Part shown: piece after piece, positions 15,977 through 24,452 of the stretch
Numbering within the stretch: position 1 is the first letter of the stretch
Layout: every line of letters begins with the position of its first letter
NCBI RefSeq assembly: GCF_013085465.1
Contig: NZ_CP049838.1
Coordinates: 2,418,001 to 2,482,000 of the forward strand
Length of the DNA: 64,000 bases
Source of the DNA: Streptomyces asoensis
Lineage (GTDB): Bacteria > Actinomycetota > Actinomycetes > Streptomycetales > Streptomycetaceae
Direction: 5' to 3'
Program-made: the position numbers and the translations under genes
The notes under the pieces: model-generated
Databases searched by the model: none
What the model saw: the letters and a program-made list of their open reading frames with translations, nothing else
Told to the model about the DNA's origin: nothing

Positions 15977-16825
15977 CTAGTCCTGGCCGGAACCCGACTC
16001 CGCCTCGGGCGGCGAAGGTGTGGAAGTCGTCGGGGGTGTGGAGGACGTCGGGGGAAGCGGTTGCTGCTGCTGGGCCCGCTCCAGGAACCTCAGCAGCTCC
16101 ACCGGGAACGGCAGCACCAGCGTGGAGTTCTTCTCCGCGGCGACCGCCACCACCGTCTGGAGCAACCGCAGCTGGAGCGCGGCGGGCTGCTCGGACATCT
16201 CCTTCGCCGCCTCGGCGAGCTTCTTGGAGGCCTGGAGCTCGGCGTCGGCGTTGATGATCCGGGCCCGCCGCTCACGGTCGGCCTCGGCCTGCCGGGCCAT
16301 GGACCGCTTCATCGTCTCGGGCAGGGAGACGTCCTTGATCTCGACCCGGTCGATGGTGACGCCCCACTCCACGGCCGGGCTGTCGATCATCAACTCCAGC
16401 CCCTGGTTGAGCTTTTCGCGGTCGGACAGCAGATCGTCCAGATCGCTCTTGCCGATGATCGACCGCAGGGAGGTCTGCGCCATCTGCGAGACGGCGAACC
16501 GGTAGTCCTCCACCCGCATGACCGCCTCGGCCGGCGAGGTCACCTTGAAGTACACGACGGCGTCCACGCGCACGGTGACGTTGTCCCGCGTGATGCCCTC
16601 CTGCCCGGGCACCGGCATCGTGACGATCTGCATGTTGACCTTCCGGAGCCGGTCGATGCCCGGAAGGATCAGGGTGAGCCCGGGGCCGCGCACCTCGGGC
16701 CGGAGTTTCCCGAGCCGGAGGACCACGCCCCGCTCGTACTGCTTGACGACCCGCGCCGCCGCCGCCACGTACACCGCTCCGGCGGACACGAGCACGAAGC
16801 CCGCCGCCATCAGCTCCTCGACCAT
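15977..16825 (-). CDS. SPFH/Band 7 membrane protein (slipin/stomatin-like)
   Basis: A 282-residue protein. An N-terminal membrane segment (LMAAGFVLVSAGAVYVAAAARVV) is followed by an SPFH domain beginning QYERGVVLRLGKLRPEVRGPGLTLILPGIDRLRKVNM. The TRDNVTVRVDAVVYFKV strand signature and the helical KRSMARQAEADRERRARIINADAELQASKKLAEAA coiled-coil region are classic stomatin features. The C-terminus is Pro/Thr/Ser rich. Family members organise membrane microdomains and modulate proteases or channels. It has no adjacent NfeD partner and lies between two secreted protease genes. I use the ATG at 16825; the RBS is weak. Confidence 0.88.
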   Translation of the reverse strand: MVEELMAAGFVLVSAGAVYVAAAARVVKQYERGVVLRLGKLRPEVRGPGLTLILPGIDRLRKVNMQIVTMPVPGQEGITRDNVTVRVDAVVYFKVTSPAEAVMRVEDYRFAVSQMAQTSLRSIIGKSDLDDLLSDREKLNQGLELMIDSPAVEWGVTIDRVEIKDVSLPETMKRSMARQAEADRERRARIINADAELQASKKLAEAAKEMSEQPAALQLRLLQTVVAVAAEKNSTLVLPFPVELLRFLERAQQQQPLPPTSSTPPTTSTPSPPEAESGSGQD

Positions 16826-16903
16826 TGCCGGCCCCCAGGGGTCCACAGCACTGCCCGCGCATCACTGCCTGTACCCCGACGGTAACCCTGCCCCCCGGCA
16901 AGG

Positions 16904-16940
16904 GCGAGCCCCCGCACGCCGGTTGCGTACGGGGGCTCGC
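16904..16940 (-). terminator. Strong hairpin terminator downstream of second protease
   Basis: GCGAGCCCCCG (16904-16914) pairs with CGGGGGCTCGC (16930-16940). An inner ACGC/GCGT extension leaves a CGGTT loop. It lies 100 bp past the protease stop and before the SPFH gene. Confidence 0.7.
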
Positions 16941-16979
16941 CTGCGATCGGCCACAGGCCAGGTGAAGCGGTCCCGCGCG

Positions 16980-17042
16980 AGGACTCCTGCGTAAGGACTC
17001 CCTCGTCAGGGCTCCCGGGTCAGGACTCTCGCGTGAGGACTA
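16980..17042. repeat. 14-bp tandem repeat (4 full units plus partial)
   Basis: Units AGGACTCCTGCGTA, AGGACTCCCTCGTC, AGGGCTCCCGGGTC and AGGACTCTCGCGTG follow one another without gaps. A fifth partial unit AGGACTAG runs into the protease stop codon. Confidence 0.7.
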
Positions 17043-17951
17043 GAAGACGCTGACGCCGTAGCGGCTCAGGGCCTCGGTCACGGGCTGGAAGAAGGTCGTA
17101 CCGCCCGAGGTGCAGTTGCCGCTGCCACCGGAGGTCAGACCGAGCGCGACACCGCCGGAGGTGTAGAGCGCTCCGCCGGAGTCGCCACCCTCGGCGCACA
17201 CGTTGGTCTGGATCATCTGGTAGACCACGTCACCGCTGCCGTAGTTGACGGTGGCGTTGAGGGCGGTCACGGTACCGGTGTGGATACCGGTCGTGGAGCC
17301 GTCACGGATCACCGACTGGCCCACGGAGGCGTTGCCCGCGCTGGTGATGTCGGTGTTGCCCGCGGTGCCGGACTTGGCGACCGAGGTGTTGGTGTAGCGG
17401 ACCAGCGCGTAGTCGTTGGTCGGGAAGCTGTAGCCGGAGTTCGTACCCAGCACGGTGGTCTGACCGGAGTTGGAGTACCAGGTCGAGGCGACCTCGCCGC
17501 AGTGCCCGGCGGTCAGGAAGTAGTAGGTGCTCCCGCTGACGACGTTGAAGCCGAGCGAGCAGCGGTAGCCGCCGCCGTAGATGGCGTCGCCGCCGGCGAT
17601 CAGCTTGTTGAACTTGCCCGGGGTGTGCTTGATGGTGAGCGCGCCGGCGTTGTCGCCCGCCTGCTCCTTGATCTGCGCGATCTCGGCGTCCGAGACCGTG
17701 CTGTCGACGGTGACCAGGAGGCGGTTGGTCTTGCTGTCGACCGCCCAGGCGGTGCCCGGGATGTCCGCCTGGAGCACCGAGTCGCCGGCGCTCTTCAGTT
17801 CGGCGGTACTGAAGGTGGCGGTGTCGGCCGCGCTCGCGTGGGGGATGGCGATCGCGGCGGCGGCCACGAGTCCGGTGGCGACGGCGGTCAGCCGGGTCCG
17901 TCTCGAGATACCGCTCGTGGGGGTGGTGGGGGTGGTGCGCTTGATCCTCAC
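17040..17951 (-). CDS. Streptogrisin-family serine protease precursor (SprA/SprB-like)
   Basis: A 303-residue preproprotein, close to the length of streptogrisin A/B precursors. The signal sequence is [42 protein letters not shown] short propeptide follows, ending in [20 protein letters not shown], where the mature enzyme begins. The triad is His in TAGHC, Asp in NDYALVRY, and Ser in [10 protein letters not shown]. The pocket strand [11 protein letters not shown] is typical of SGPA/SGPB. The start is GTG 17951 with GGGAGG upstream. It is shorter in the propeptide than the 14.6 kb paralogue, which belongs to the long-propeptide subgroup. Confidence 0.92.
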   Translation of the reverse strand: MRIKRTTPTTPTSGISRRTRLTAVATGLVAAAAIAIPHASAADTATFSTAELKSAGDSVLQADIPGTAWAVDSKTNRLLVTVDSTVSDAEIAQIKEQAGDNAGALTIKHTPGKFNKLIAGGDAIYGGGYRCSLGFNVVSGSTYYFLTAGHCGEVASTWYSNSGQTTVLGTNSGYSFPTNDYALVRYTNTSVAKSGTAGNTDITSAGNASVGQSVIRDGSTTGIHTGTVTALNATVNYGSGDVVYQMIQTNVCAEGGDSGGALYTSGGVALGLTSGGSGNCTSGGTTFFQPVTEALSRYGVSVF

Positions 17952-18031
17952 GTTTCGTTCCCTCCCAGGGGAAGTCGGGGGCCCGTGGTGTGGGGTCGGG
18001 GCCCGTGAGGCGCAGCCAGGGACCGACGTTC

Positions 18032-18046
18032 GTCCGGATTCCGGAC
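18032..18046 (-). promoter_or_regulatory. Palindrome at predicted promoter of second protease
   Basis: GTCCGG-ATT-CCGGAC is a perfect 6-3-6 inverted repeat. On the minus strand a -35-like TTGTCA (18064-18059) is followed 17 bp later by GAATCC within the palindrome, so a bound protein would cover the -10. The -10 match is poor. Confidence 0.4.
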
Positions 18047-18177
18047 ACGCCGTGACCCTGACAAGCGCTGAGGGGGAGTATTCGGCCGAACGGCCGGTCG
18101 GCGCAAGGGCGCCTTTCGGCCGTCAGACCTTGAACGAACTGCGTGAGTTGAGCCCTCTTGCAGCCTCTTGCCCCAGC

Positions 18178-18964
18178 TCAGACCAGGTTGCGCTCCCCTG
18201 CCTCGACCGCCACGTCATATGTGTTCCCCGGCGGCGGGAAGGGGCAGAGGAAACCATCCGCAAAGGCGCACGGAGGCAGTACGGCCCGGTGAAGTCGACC
18301 GTCGTGCGTCCGTCCGCGTCGGGTGCGCCGGAGTACAGGAACCGGAACCGATAGCTGGTCACCCCGCTGGTGGCGTCGGCGAACACCGCCCACAGCGAAC
18401 CGTCGCCCTGCACGTTCACCCGGAGGGTGAGCCGCTGCCCGGCCGGCACGTACGCCAGTTCCCCACCGAGCCCCAGACCGCGCTCGCGCCCGTCGGCGTT
18501 CGGCACCCGGACGGTACGGTCCTCGCCCTACGGGGTGAAGCGTCCGGGCACCGACCAGCGCGCGTCGTACGGGGTCGCGTCGATGCCCGGGAACCGGCGC
18601 CGGACAGCGGGGTCCGGGTCGAAGTCACGTACCCCCAGACACCTTCGCGGACCAGCACGACCAGCCGCCGGTCACCGTGCGCCTCCCCACTGAACGGCTT
18701 CCCGTCCACGGTCGGCCCGTCGGAGCCGGTCGCGGTGAGCACCACGGCGTCCTCATCGGCCACCCAGGTCCCGGGGGTGTCCGGAAGTCGACCGTCCGGA
18801 AAATCCTCGAGCTGGGTCCCCCCAGTCCGTTTCAGGCACTGGGGGAAGGTACCGGTGAGCGCGAGCGGGCCGTAGGACCCCGAGACCGCTTCCAGGCGGC
18901 GCTCGTGCCACCGCTGCCAGCCGTCCGCCGCGTCCCTCGCCGCGTCTGCCGCGTTCGCCGTCAT
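18178..18964 (-). pseudogene. DUF1684-like gene broken by two frameshifts and a nonsense codon
   Basis: Three consecutive frames together encode one DUF1684-type protein. Residues from MTANAADAARDAADGWQRWHERRLEAVSG to EGVWG read in frame 1. After a C/G run of five at 18632-18636 the homologous text continues (VRDFDPDPAVRRRFPGIDA) in another frame. That frame meets TAG at 18530-18528 just after GRFTP, then resumes GEDRTVRVPNADGRERG to TTVDF. A further 1-base loss near 18290 shifts to VLPPCAFADGFLCPFPPPGNT, the family's conserved Cys-containing C-terminus, ending at TGA 18178. Each lesion is a single-base event, so it is recent decay or, less likely, clustered sequencing errors. It was the last gene of the monooxygenase operon. 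Confidence 0.8.
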
Positions 18965-18980
18965 GGGGTCGGCCTTGTCG

Positions 18981-20342
18981 TCATGTGATCTGTCCTGTCG
19001 TCACAGGGTCCGCCCGTTCGCCCGGCCCCGCCGGATCGGGCAGTCCGAGGTGGGAGCGCAGGGTGTGTCCCTCGTATTCCGTACGGAAGGCGCCGCGCTC
19101 CTGAAGCAGCGGCACCACCCGGTCGACGAACTCGTCGAGCCCGCCGGGCGTGAGTTGCGGTACGAGGACGAAGCCGTCGGCGGCGTCCTCGCGCACGAAC
19201 CGCGCCAGTTCGGCGGCGACCGCCTCGGGCGTGCCGACGAAGGACTGCCGGGCGCTCGTCTCGATCACGGTCTGGCGGATGGACAGCCCCTTCTCCCTCG
19301 ACAGCGCGCGCAGCTTCCCGGCCGTCGCTACGGCGTCGCCGTGCCGGGCGCGGCCCCGCGTGAGCCGCGGGTCGGCCACCGGGTCGAACTCGGGCAGCGG
19401 CCCGTCGGGGTCGTACGCCGACAGGTCGACGCCCCAGAGCCGCTCCAGGGTGAGGAGGGCGCGCTGCGGGGAGACGAGCTGCCGTCTGATCGTGGCGGCC
19501 CGCTCCTGTGCCTCGGCGGCGGTGTCCCCGAGGACGACGGTGACGCCGGGCATGATCTTCAGATCGCCGACGGTACGGCCGTACTTGGCCAGCCGTCTCT
19601 TGACGTCGGCGTAGAAGGCGCGCCCGGCCTCCAGCGTGCCGTGCCGCGCGAGGACGACGTCGGCGGTGGCGGCCGCGAACTCCCGGGCCTCTCCGGAGCC
19701 CCCCGCCTGGATCACCACCGGGTGTCCCTGCGGTGAGCGCGGCACGGTGAACTCCCCGGCGATGTCGAAGTGCCGGCCCTGGTGCGCGAACGGCCGGGGC
19801 GCCTCGTCCGGTGTCCAGGAGTCCCACAGCTTCCTCGCGGTGGCGACGAACTCGGCGGCCCGCGGATACCGGTCGGCGCGGTCGAGGTAGCCCCCACGGC
19901 GGAAGTTCTCGCCGGTGCGGGCGTCCGAGGAGGTCACCACGTGCCAGGCCGCCCGGCCGTCGCTGAGCTGGTCCAGGGTGGCCAGTCTGCGGGCGAGTTC
20001 GAACGGCTCGTTGAACGTGGCGTCGGCCGTGGCGGCCAGCCCCAGACGCTCGGTCACGGCGGCGAGCGCGTTGAGGACGGTGAGCGGCTCGGGGCGGCCC
20101 GCCACGTCCAGGTCGTGGATACGGCCCTGGTGTTCGCGCGGCCGCGGCTCCTCGGCCAGGAGGAAGAAGTCGAACAGGCCGCGTTCGGCGGTCCGGGCGA
20201 GGTGCTCGAAGGAGGAGAACTCGATCGGCGACTTCGCGTCGGGGCCGGTCCAGACGGTGGTGGTGTCGGCGCCGGGGAAGTACGCGGCCAGGTGGCAGTG
20301 CCTGCCGAGCGGCCTCGGGCCCCGGGGTCGGTGTCCGCTCAT
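18981..20342 (-). CDS. NtaA/SnaA/DszA-type FMN-dependent monooxygenase
   Basis: A 453-residue bacterial luciferase-fold monooxygenase of the NtaA/SnaA/DszA/SoxA group. Visible hallmarks are EFSSFEHLARTAERGLFDFFLLAEEP, the TSSDARTGENFRRGGYLDRADRYPRAAEF segment, PQGHPVVIQAGGSGEAREFAAATADVV and VGTPEAVAAELARFV. Such enzymes use reduced FMN and oxygen to cleave C-S or C-N bonds in sulfonates, thiophenes or chelators. The ATG at 20342 overlaps the stop of the upstream LLM gene (ATGA). Both lie in an operon with an FAD/NAD(P) protein, consistent with sulfur scavenging. The FMN reductase must be elsewhere. Confidence 0.87.
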   Translation of the reverse strand: MSGHRPRGPRPLGRHCHLAAYFPGADTTTVWTGPDAKSPIEFSSFEHLARTAERGLFDFFLLAEEPRPREHQGRIHDLDVAGRPEPLTVLNALAAVTERLGLAATADATFNEPFELARRLATLDQLSDGRAAWHVVTSSDARTGENFRRGGYLDRADRYPRAAEFVATARKLWDSWTPDEAPRPFAHQGRHFDIAGEFTVPRSPQGHPVVIQAGGSGEAREFAAATADVVLARHGTLEAGRAFYADVKRRLAKYGRTVGDLKIMPGVTVVLGDTAAEAQERAATIRRQLVSPQRALLTLERLWGVDLSAYDPDGPLPEFDPVADPRLTRGRARHGDAVATAGKLRALSREKGLSIRQTVIETSARQSFVGTPEAVAAELARFVREDAADGFVLVPQLTPGGLDEFVDRVVPLLQERGAFRTEYEGHTLRSHLGLPDPAGPGERADPVTTGQIT

Positions 20343-21412
20343 GCCGCTCCCCCCGCGTACTGGTTGGCGGGCCGGGCCAGCCCCAGGTGCTCGCGGAGCG
20401 TGCTGCCCGGGTAGAAGGTGCGGAACAGACCACGGTGCTGGAGCAGCGCGACCGTGCCGTTGACCAGCCGCTCCAGATCGCGGCGCGGTTCGACGGGGGT
20501 GAGGTGGAAGCCGTCGACGGTGCCGTCCTTGTACCAGGAGGCGATCAGGTCGGCGAGGTCGACGGGGCCGCCCCGGTAGAGCGGGCCCTGCGCGGTCTGC
20601 CGGGGGCCGCCTCCGCCGTGGCCGGGTTCGGCGGCGTGCTCGCCGTCCCCGAGGTCGATCAGCAGACTCACCAGGACGAGCAGGGAGTTCGGGTCGCGCC
20701 CGGCTCCGGCCGCGTCGGCCCGCAGCCGGTCGCGGACGGTGCGGGCCTGCGCGGGGCTCGCCGCGCGTACGAGGGCCACATCGGCGTGGCGGGCGGCGGT
20801 GGACCGGGCGGGTCCCTCGGTGGCGTCGACCACGCGCACGGGGTGTCCCTGCGGAGGTCTGGGAGCCAGGGAGGGGCCCCGCACCGAGAAGGCCGCGCCG
20901 GTGAAGTCGACGTGGTGCAGCTTGTCGCGGTCGAGGAAACGGCCGGTCGGCGCATCCCGTATCGCGGCGCCGTCCTCCCAGCTGTCCCACAACTTCGCCG
21001 CCACATCGGCGACTTCACCGGCCTCCTGCCACAGCGCGTCCAGCGGTGCGGAGTGCCGGCGGCCGAAGAGCCGGGCCTCCCCCTCCGTGGTGGAGACGTC
21101 GATCCGCCAGCCGGCCCGGCCCCGGCTGACCCGGTCGAGCGTGGCGACCGTGGCCTGGACATGGAAGGGCTCGGTGTGGGTGGTGGTGAGGGTGGGCACC
21201 AGTCCGACGCGGTGCGTGGCGGGCGCCACCCGGGACAGCACGGCCGACGCGTCGGGCCCGGGCCGGGCGAAGGAGTCGTCCAGCGTCACGAAGTCGAGTC
21301 CGCCCCGCTCGGCGAGCCGCGCCAGCTCGACGTAGGGGCCGGCGTCGTACACCCCCGGCTGGTCGACGGCGGCCGCCAGGTGCAGCAGGCCCCGGCCGTG
21401 CGATGAGGTCAT
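20339..21412 (-). CDS. Luciferase-like (LLM) flavin-dependent oxidoreductase
   Basis: A 357-residue LLM-fold enzyme related to the NtaA/DszA family but shorter, missing part of the insertion region. Core strands include GGLDFVTLDDSFARPGPDASAVLSRVAPATHRVGLVPT, TTHTEPFHVQATVATLDRVSRGRAGWRIDVSTT, and PQGHPVRVVDATEGPARSTAARHADVALVRA. The C-terminal part ends in FYPGSTLREHLGLARP, like its neighbour (EGHTLRSHLGLPDP), suggesting ancient duplication. The start ATG at 21412 lies 43 bp after the FAD/NAD(P) gene. It probably acts in the same sulfur- or nitrogen-source pathway. Flavin (FMN or F420) is not certain. Confidence 0.82.
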   Translation of the reverse strand: MTSSHGRGLLHLAAAVDQPGVYDAGPYVELARLAERGGLDFVTLDDSFARPGPDASAVLSRVAPATHRVGLVPTLTTTHTEPFHVQATVATLDRVSRGRAGWRIDVSTTEGEARLFGRRHSAPLDALWQEAGEVADVAAKLWDSWEDGAAIRDAPTGRFLDRDKLHHVDFTGAAFSVRGPSLAPRPPQGHPVRVVDATEGPARSTAARHADVALVRAASPAQARTVRDRLRADAAGAGRDPNSLLVLVSLLIDLGDGEHAAEPGHGGGGPRQTAQGPLYRGGPVDLADLIASWYKDGTVDGFHLTPVEPRRDLERLVNGTVALLQHRGLFRTFYPGSTLREHLGLARPANQYAGGAA

Positions 21413-21455
21413 GGGGGAGAACCCTTTCTTCCGTGACGCTTCGAAGTGGAGTGGT

Positions 21456-23240
21456 TCACCCGACGGCATCGGCGCCCAGGTCCCGCAGGAACACCAGGGC
21501 GGCCCGGGCGGTGGCGTCGTTCTGCCGGAACGCGGGGCCGCCGGTGCGCGGCCGGGTGAACGCGCCCGGCGTACGGCCGTCGGTGTGCGGCCCGAGCGCG
21601 AAGCGCCGTGGGTGCGGCCGGCCCGCCCGGTCCAGGACCCGCCCGTCGGCGCGGTCCACCCGCAGCAGCCCGTCCGGGGTCTCGCCGGCGCCGTCGGCGT
21701 GCAGCTCCCGCAGCAGCGGGTCGAGGGCGCGCCGGAGCGTCGGCTCCGGCAGCCGGGCCTCCACCAGCGCCCGCGCCTCGACCGAGAAGCCCGGCACGGT
21801 GGCGCTCGACGCCCGGAACACCCCGTCCCCCGCGTGTACGGCCATGTCGGCGCCGACGAACTTCAGCACACCCGCCCGGGACAGCGCGAGCAGCTGTCTC
21901 AGCCGGGGGCCCGGTGGCCCGGAGGCCAGGTAGCTGAAGAACCCGTGCCACCAGGAGCCGATGTCGCCGAGCCGGACCAACTGCCCGTAGACGGACAGCA
22001 GTCCCAGGAACACGGCCAGGTCGGTGCTGTGTGCCGCGTCGTGACGGCGGCTCAGGTCGCTCTCCACATAGCCGCGCAGCCCTTCCTGGAACTCCTCGAA
22101 GGACCCGTACGTCACCCCGTCCAACGGCCGGTCGAGGGCGGCCAGGTCGAGCCGGTCCCGCGGGTCGGGCACGGCGGACGCCACCAGGGCCTCCCGTTCG
22201 GCACCCGCGGACGCGGCCTCGTACTTCTCCTCGAAGTCGGTCCAGGCGATCGCGGTCCGCTCGGCGTGGACCGTGAACAGCCGGTGGTAGTGGGCGAAGC
22301 CCAGCTCCTTCTCCACCAGCGGCCACACATCCCGCCGGAAGTCGAAGCCCTCGGGCCGCGCGAGCAGCCCGTCGATCTCGGCGGGCCCCAGGAACCGGGG
22401 CAGCGGCGGCCGTTCACCGGTCCAGTCGTAGCCGATCTTCGAGTGGTAGGGCACACCGCGCCGCGAGCCGACGTACAGCACCGGTTCCCGCCCCGAGGGC
22501 ACATAGGTGTCCCCCTCGTACCGACCGCCGCGCCCCTCGGTCAGCAGCACCATGAGGTCGACGAAGGCGAGCCCGAATCCACGCACCAGCACGGGTTCGC
22601 CGGCCGGCAGCGCGGACAGGTCGCTGTCGGCCGTGAAGTCCGGCGGCAGATGGACGAGCCCGTGCTCGTCCGCGTAGGCCGCCAACTCGCGCTGTTCCTC
22701 GTCGAGTTCGGCGTCCAGATGACCGAGAGCGAGGACGACGAGATCGGCGGACAGGGGCTGGTCGCGACCCTCCAGCCATACCTGCTGGCGTCCCGCACGG
22801 GGGCCGCTCACCCGCAGAGCGCGCCCCGGATGGTGGTGGACGGTGATCTCCGGGGGCAGGGCGGCGACCGCCTGCTCGTGCACCCAGCGCAGATAGGAGC
22901 CCTGGATCTGCCGGTCGGCGAAGGTACGCCCGCCGATGCCCGCCCACTCGTGCAGCGTCGGGCCGGGCCGCACCGGCCCGGCCATCTCCACCGACTCGTC
23001 GGTGAACATGGTGACGTCCTCGGCGTGCGAGTTCATCCACAGCAGCGGCGACTGGGCGGCGCGCCAGATGCGTCCGGCGCCCGGCGGATGCGGGTCCACG
23101 AGATGGATGTCGAGCCCCGAACCGGCGTACAGCTCGGGCGCGTTGGCGGCTATCCGCTCGATGAGGCCGGTCCCCCGCGGCCCGGCCCCGACGATCACGA
23201 GGGTGGCGGGGGCTCCGGGGTCGAGGGTTTCGGAAGACAT
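21456..23240 (-). CDS. FAD/NAD(P)-binding protein (FAD-NAD(P)-binding domain, Pfam 13454 type)
   Basis: A 594-residue flavoprotein. The N-terminal Rossmann motif TLVIVGAGPRGTGLIERIAAN (about residues 13-33) binds FAD. It is followed by VDPHPPGAGRIWRAAQSPLLWMNSHAEDVTMFTD, a family signature, and a second dinucleotide region DLVVLALGHLD. Such proteins are found next to flavin monooxygenases or amine-modifying enzymes, but the reaction is not established. The start ATG at 23240 has GGAG upstream. It is first in an operon with two monooxygenases and a decayed DUF1684 gene. A TTGACA-bearing promoter lies about 110-140 bp upstream. Confidence 0.82.
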   Translation of the reverse strand: MSSETLDPGAPATLVIVGAGPRGTGLIERIAANAPELYAGSGLDIHLVDPHPPGAGRIWRAAQSPLLWMNSHAEDVTMFTDESVEMAGPVRPGPTLHEWAGIGGRTFADRQIQGSYLRWVHEQAVAALPPEITVHHHPGRALRVSGPRAGRQQVWLEGRDQPLSADLVVLALGHLDAELDEEQRELAAYADEHGLVHLPPDFTADSDLSALPAGEPVLVRGFGLAFVDLMVLLTEGRGGRYEGDTYVPSGREPVLYVGSRRGVPYHSKIGYDWTGERPPLPRFLGPAEIDGLLARPEGFDFRRDVWPLVEKELGFAHYHRLFTVHAERTAIAWTDFEEKYEAASAGAEREALVASAVPDPRDRLDLAALDRPLDGVTYGSFEEFQEGLRGYVESDLSRRHDAAHSTDLAVFLGLLSVYGQLVRLGDIGSWWHGFFSYLASGPPGPRLRQLLALSRAGVLKFVGADMAVHAGDGVFRASSATVPGFSVEARALVEARLPEPTLRRALDPLLRELHADGAGETPDGLLRVDRADGRVLDRAGRPHPRRFALGPHTDGRTPGAFTRPRTGGPAFRQNDATARAALVFLRDLGADAVG

Positions 23241-23352
23241 GCGAAGGCTCCGTGACAGCTGGGATCGAACACGGGTAGGTGCCTTCACACACCGAATGGG
23301 GCGCGCCGCGCGGCGCAGATACGGCCGAGCCCCTCAGCAGGGCCGTGCAGCG

Positions 23353-23401
23353 AGAGTACGTGGGCGTTTCCCCTCACTGTCAAGGCCGTCCACACTGTGA
23401 G
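23353..23401 (-). promoter_or_regulatory. Promoter and operator-like repeat of the monooxygenase operon
   Basis: On the minus strand a consensus -35 TTGACA (23383-23378) is followed by TACTCT (23358-23353) after 19 bp. An inverted repeat with arms CTCACTGT (23373-23380) and ACTGTGAG (23394-23401), 7 of 8 matched, overlaps the -35. This fits a repressor site. Confidence 0.5.
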
Positions 23402-23454
23402 CGGTACGTCTCAAGTCGGTTGACGCATAACCGGAGACCTGTTCCACTTGGCCC

Positions 23455-23526
23455 ATGCATCCGCAGCAGTGTCTGGTCACCCGCTCCCACATCGACTTCG
23501 GTCGCGTGTGGTCCTGTTCCTGTTGA
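23455..23526 (+). CDS. Putative cysteine-type leader peptide (23 aa), orphan
   Basis: A 23-codon ORF beginning MHPQQCLVTRSHIDFGRV and ending WSCSC before TGA. This is the pattern of actinobacterial short leader peptides (L-x-R-x-H-x-D-hydrophobic-x-RV core with terminal cysteines) placed before sulfur-assimilation operons, where ribosome stalling at Cys codons couples translation to attenuation. A GC hairpin follows at 23541-23557. Unusually, no plus-strand gene lies behind it: the next genes run on the minus strand. It is divergent from the flavin monooxygenase operon, which is plausibly sulfur-related. It may be a remnant of a deleted operon. Confidence 0.65.
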   Translation: MHPQQCLVTRSHIDFGRVWSCSC

Positions 23527-23540
23527 GCTGACCCACTGCG

Positions 23541-23557
23541 GCCCCCGCTCCCGGGGC
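23541..23557 (+). terminator. Hairpin after leader peptide (attenuator-like)
   Basis: GCCCC (23541-23545) pairs with GGGGC (23553-23557), 15 bp after the leader stop, followed by a pyrimidine-rich stretch. The stem is short. Confidence 0.35.
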
Positions 23558-23667
23558 GCCCTTCTCGCGTTCTCCCCTCACCCAGCTCCGCCTTCACCTC
23601 CGCGCATTCCCCTCGATACGCGCCTTTTCCACCGCTTTCGCCTCACTTCACGCCTGCCCTACGGCGA

Positions 23668-24270
23668 TCAGCGCGCCCCGACCGCCCTCCGCCCCGGAGC
23701 GGCGCGAAACCCGACCACCCGATCCATCAACGCCCCCAGCACGTCCCGCACGGAGCCACGCTCGCGCGCGTCGCACTCCAGCACGGGCACCTCGGCGCTC
23801 AGCCCCAACGCCGCCCGCACCTCCTCCAGTTCGAAGTGCTCGGCCCCGTCGAAGCGATTCACCGCGAGGACGAACGGCGCGCTCTGGGCCTCGAAGTAGT
23901 CGACGGCCGGGAAGCAGTCCTCGATCCGCCGGGTGTCCGCGAGGACCACCGTTCCGAGCGCTCCCTCCACCAGGTCGTCCCACAGGAAGGAGAACCGGTC
24001 CTGTCCGGGCGTGCCGAACAGGTACAGCGAGATGGCCGGGTCGAGCGTGATCCGTCCGAAGTCGAGCGCGACGGTGGTGGTGGTCTTGGACTCCACGCCC
24101 TCGAGCGAGTCGACCCCGACCGACACCTGGGTGATCGGTGCCTCGGTGTCGAGCGGGTCGATCTCGGAGACGGCCCCGATGAAGGTCGTCTTACCGACCC
24201 CGAGCCCACCGCTCACCACGATCTTCACGGCGAGCGGAACGGTTTTGTCAGAGCGCCCGGGCATGATCAT
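23668..24270 (-). CDS. CvnD-like small GTP/ATP-binding protein
   Basis: A 200-residue Ras-like GTPase of the actinobacterial conservon family (CvnD). P-loop: VVSGGLGVGKTTFIGAVSEI (GxxxxGKT). Switch region with TTTTVALDFGRITL. G3-like LFGTPGQDRFSFLWDDL, as in MglA/CvnD proteins. The G4 motif NKxD is altered to NRFD. In conservons it works with a sensor kinase (CvnA), a roadblock protein (CvnB) and a DUF742 protein (CvnC), none of which is adjacent here, so it is a stand-alone copy. Two ATGs compete: 24270 (AAAGGA only 3 nt upstream) and 24264 (9-nt spacing), the latter being more likely used. Confidence 0.85.
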   Translation of the reverse strand: MIMPGRSDKTVPLAVKIVVSGGLGVGKTTFIGAVSEIDPLDTEAPITQVSVGVDSLEGVESKTTTTVALDFGRITLDPAISLYLFGTPGQDRFSFLWDDLVEGALGTVVLADTRRIEDCFPAVDYFEAQSAPFVLAVNRFDGAEHFELEEVRAALGLSAEVPVLECDARERGSVRDVLGALMDRVVGFRAAPGRRAVGAR

Positions 24271-24452
24271 TGATCCTTTCGAGCATCCGGAGCGGTGGCT
24301 CCGCGGGTTACCGGCACGCGAACGGCCGACCGCCGGTCCCGATGGACGGCCCTGCGAAGTCCGCGTCCTCGACCAGAGATACGTTCCAGGGATGCCCGTC
24401 GCTCACCGTGGCGCCCCACACGGGCGCCACGGGCCGAAACAGTGACGCCGCG

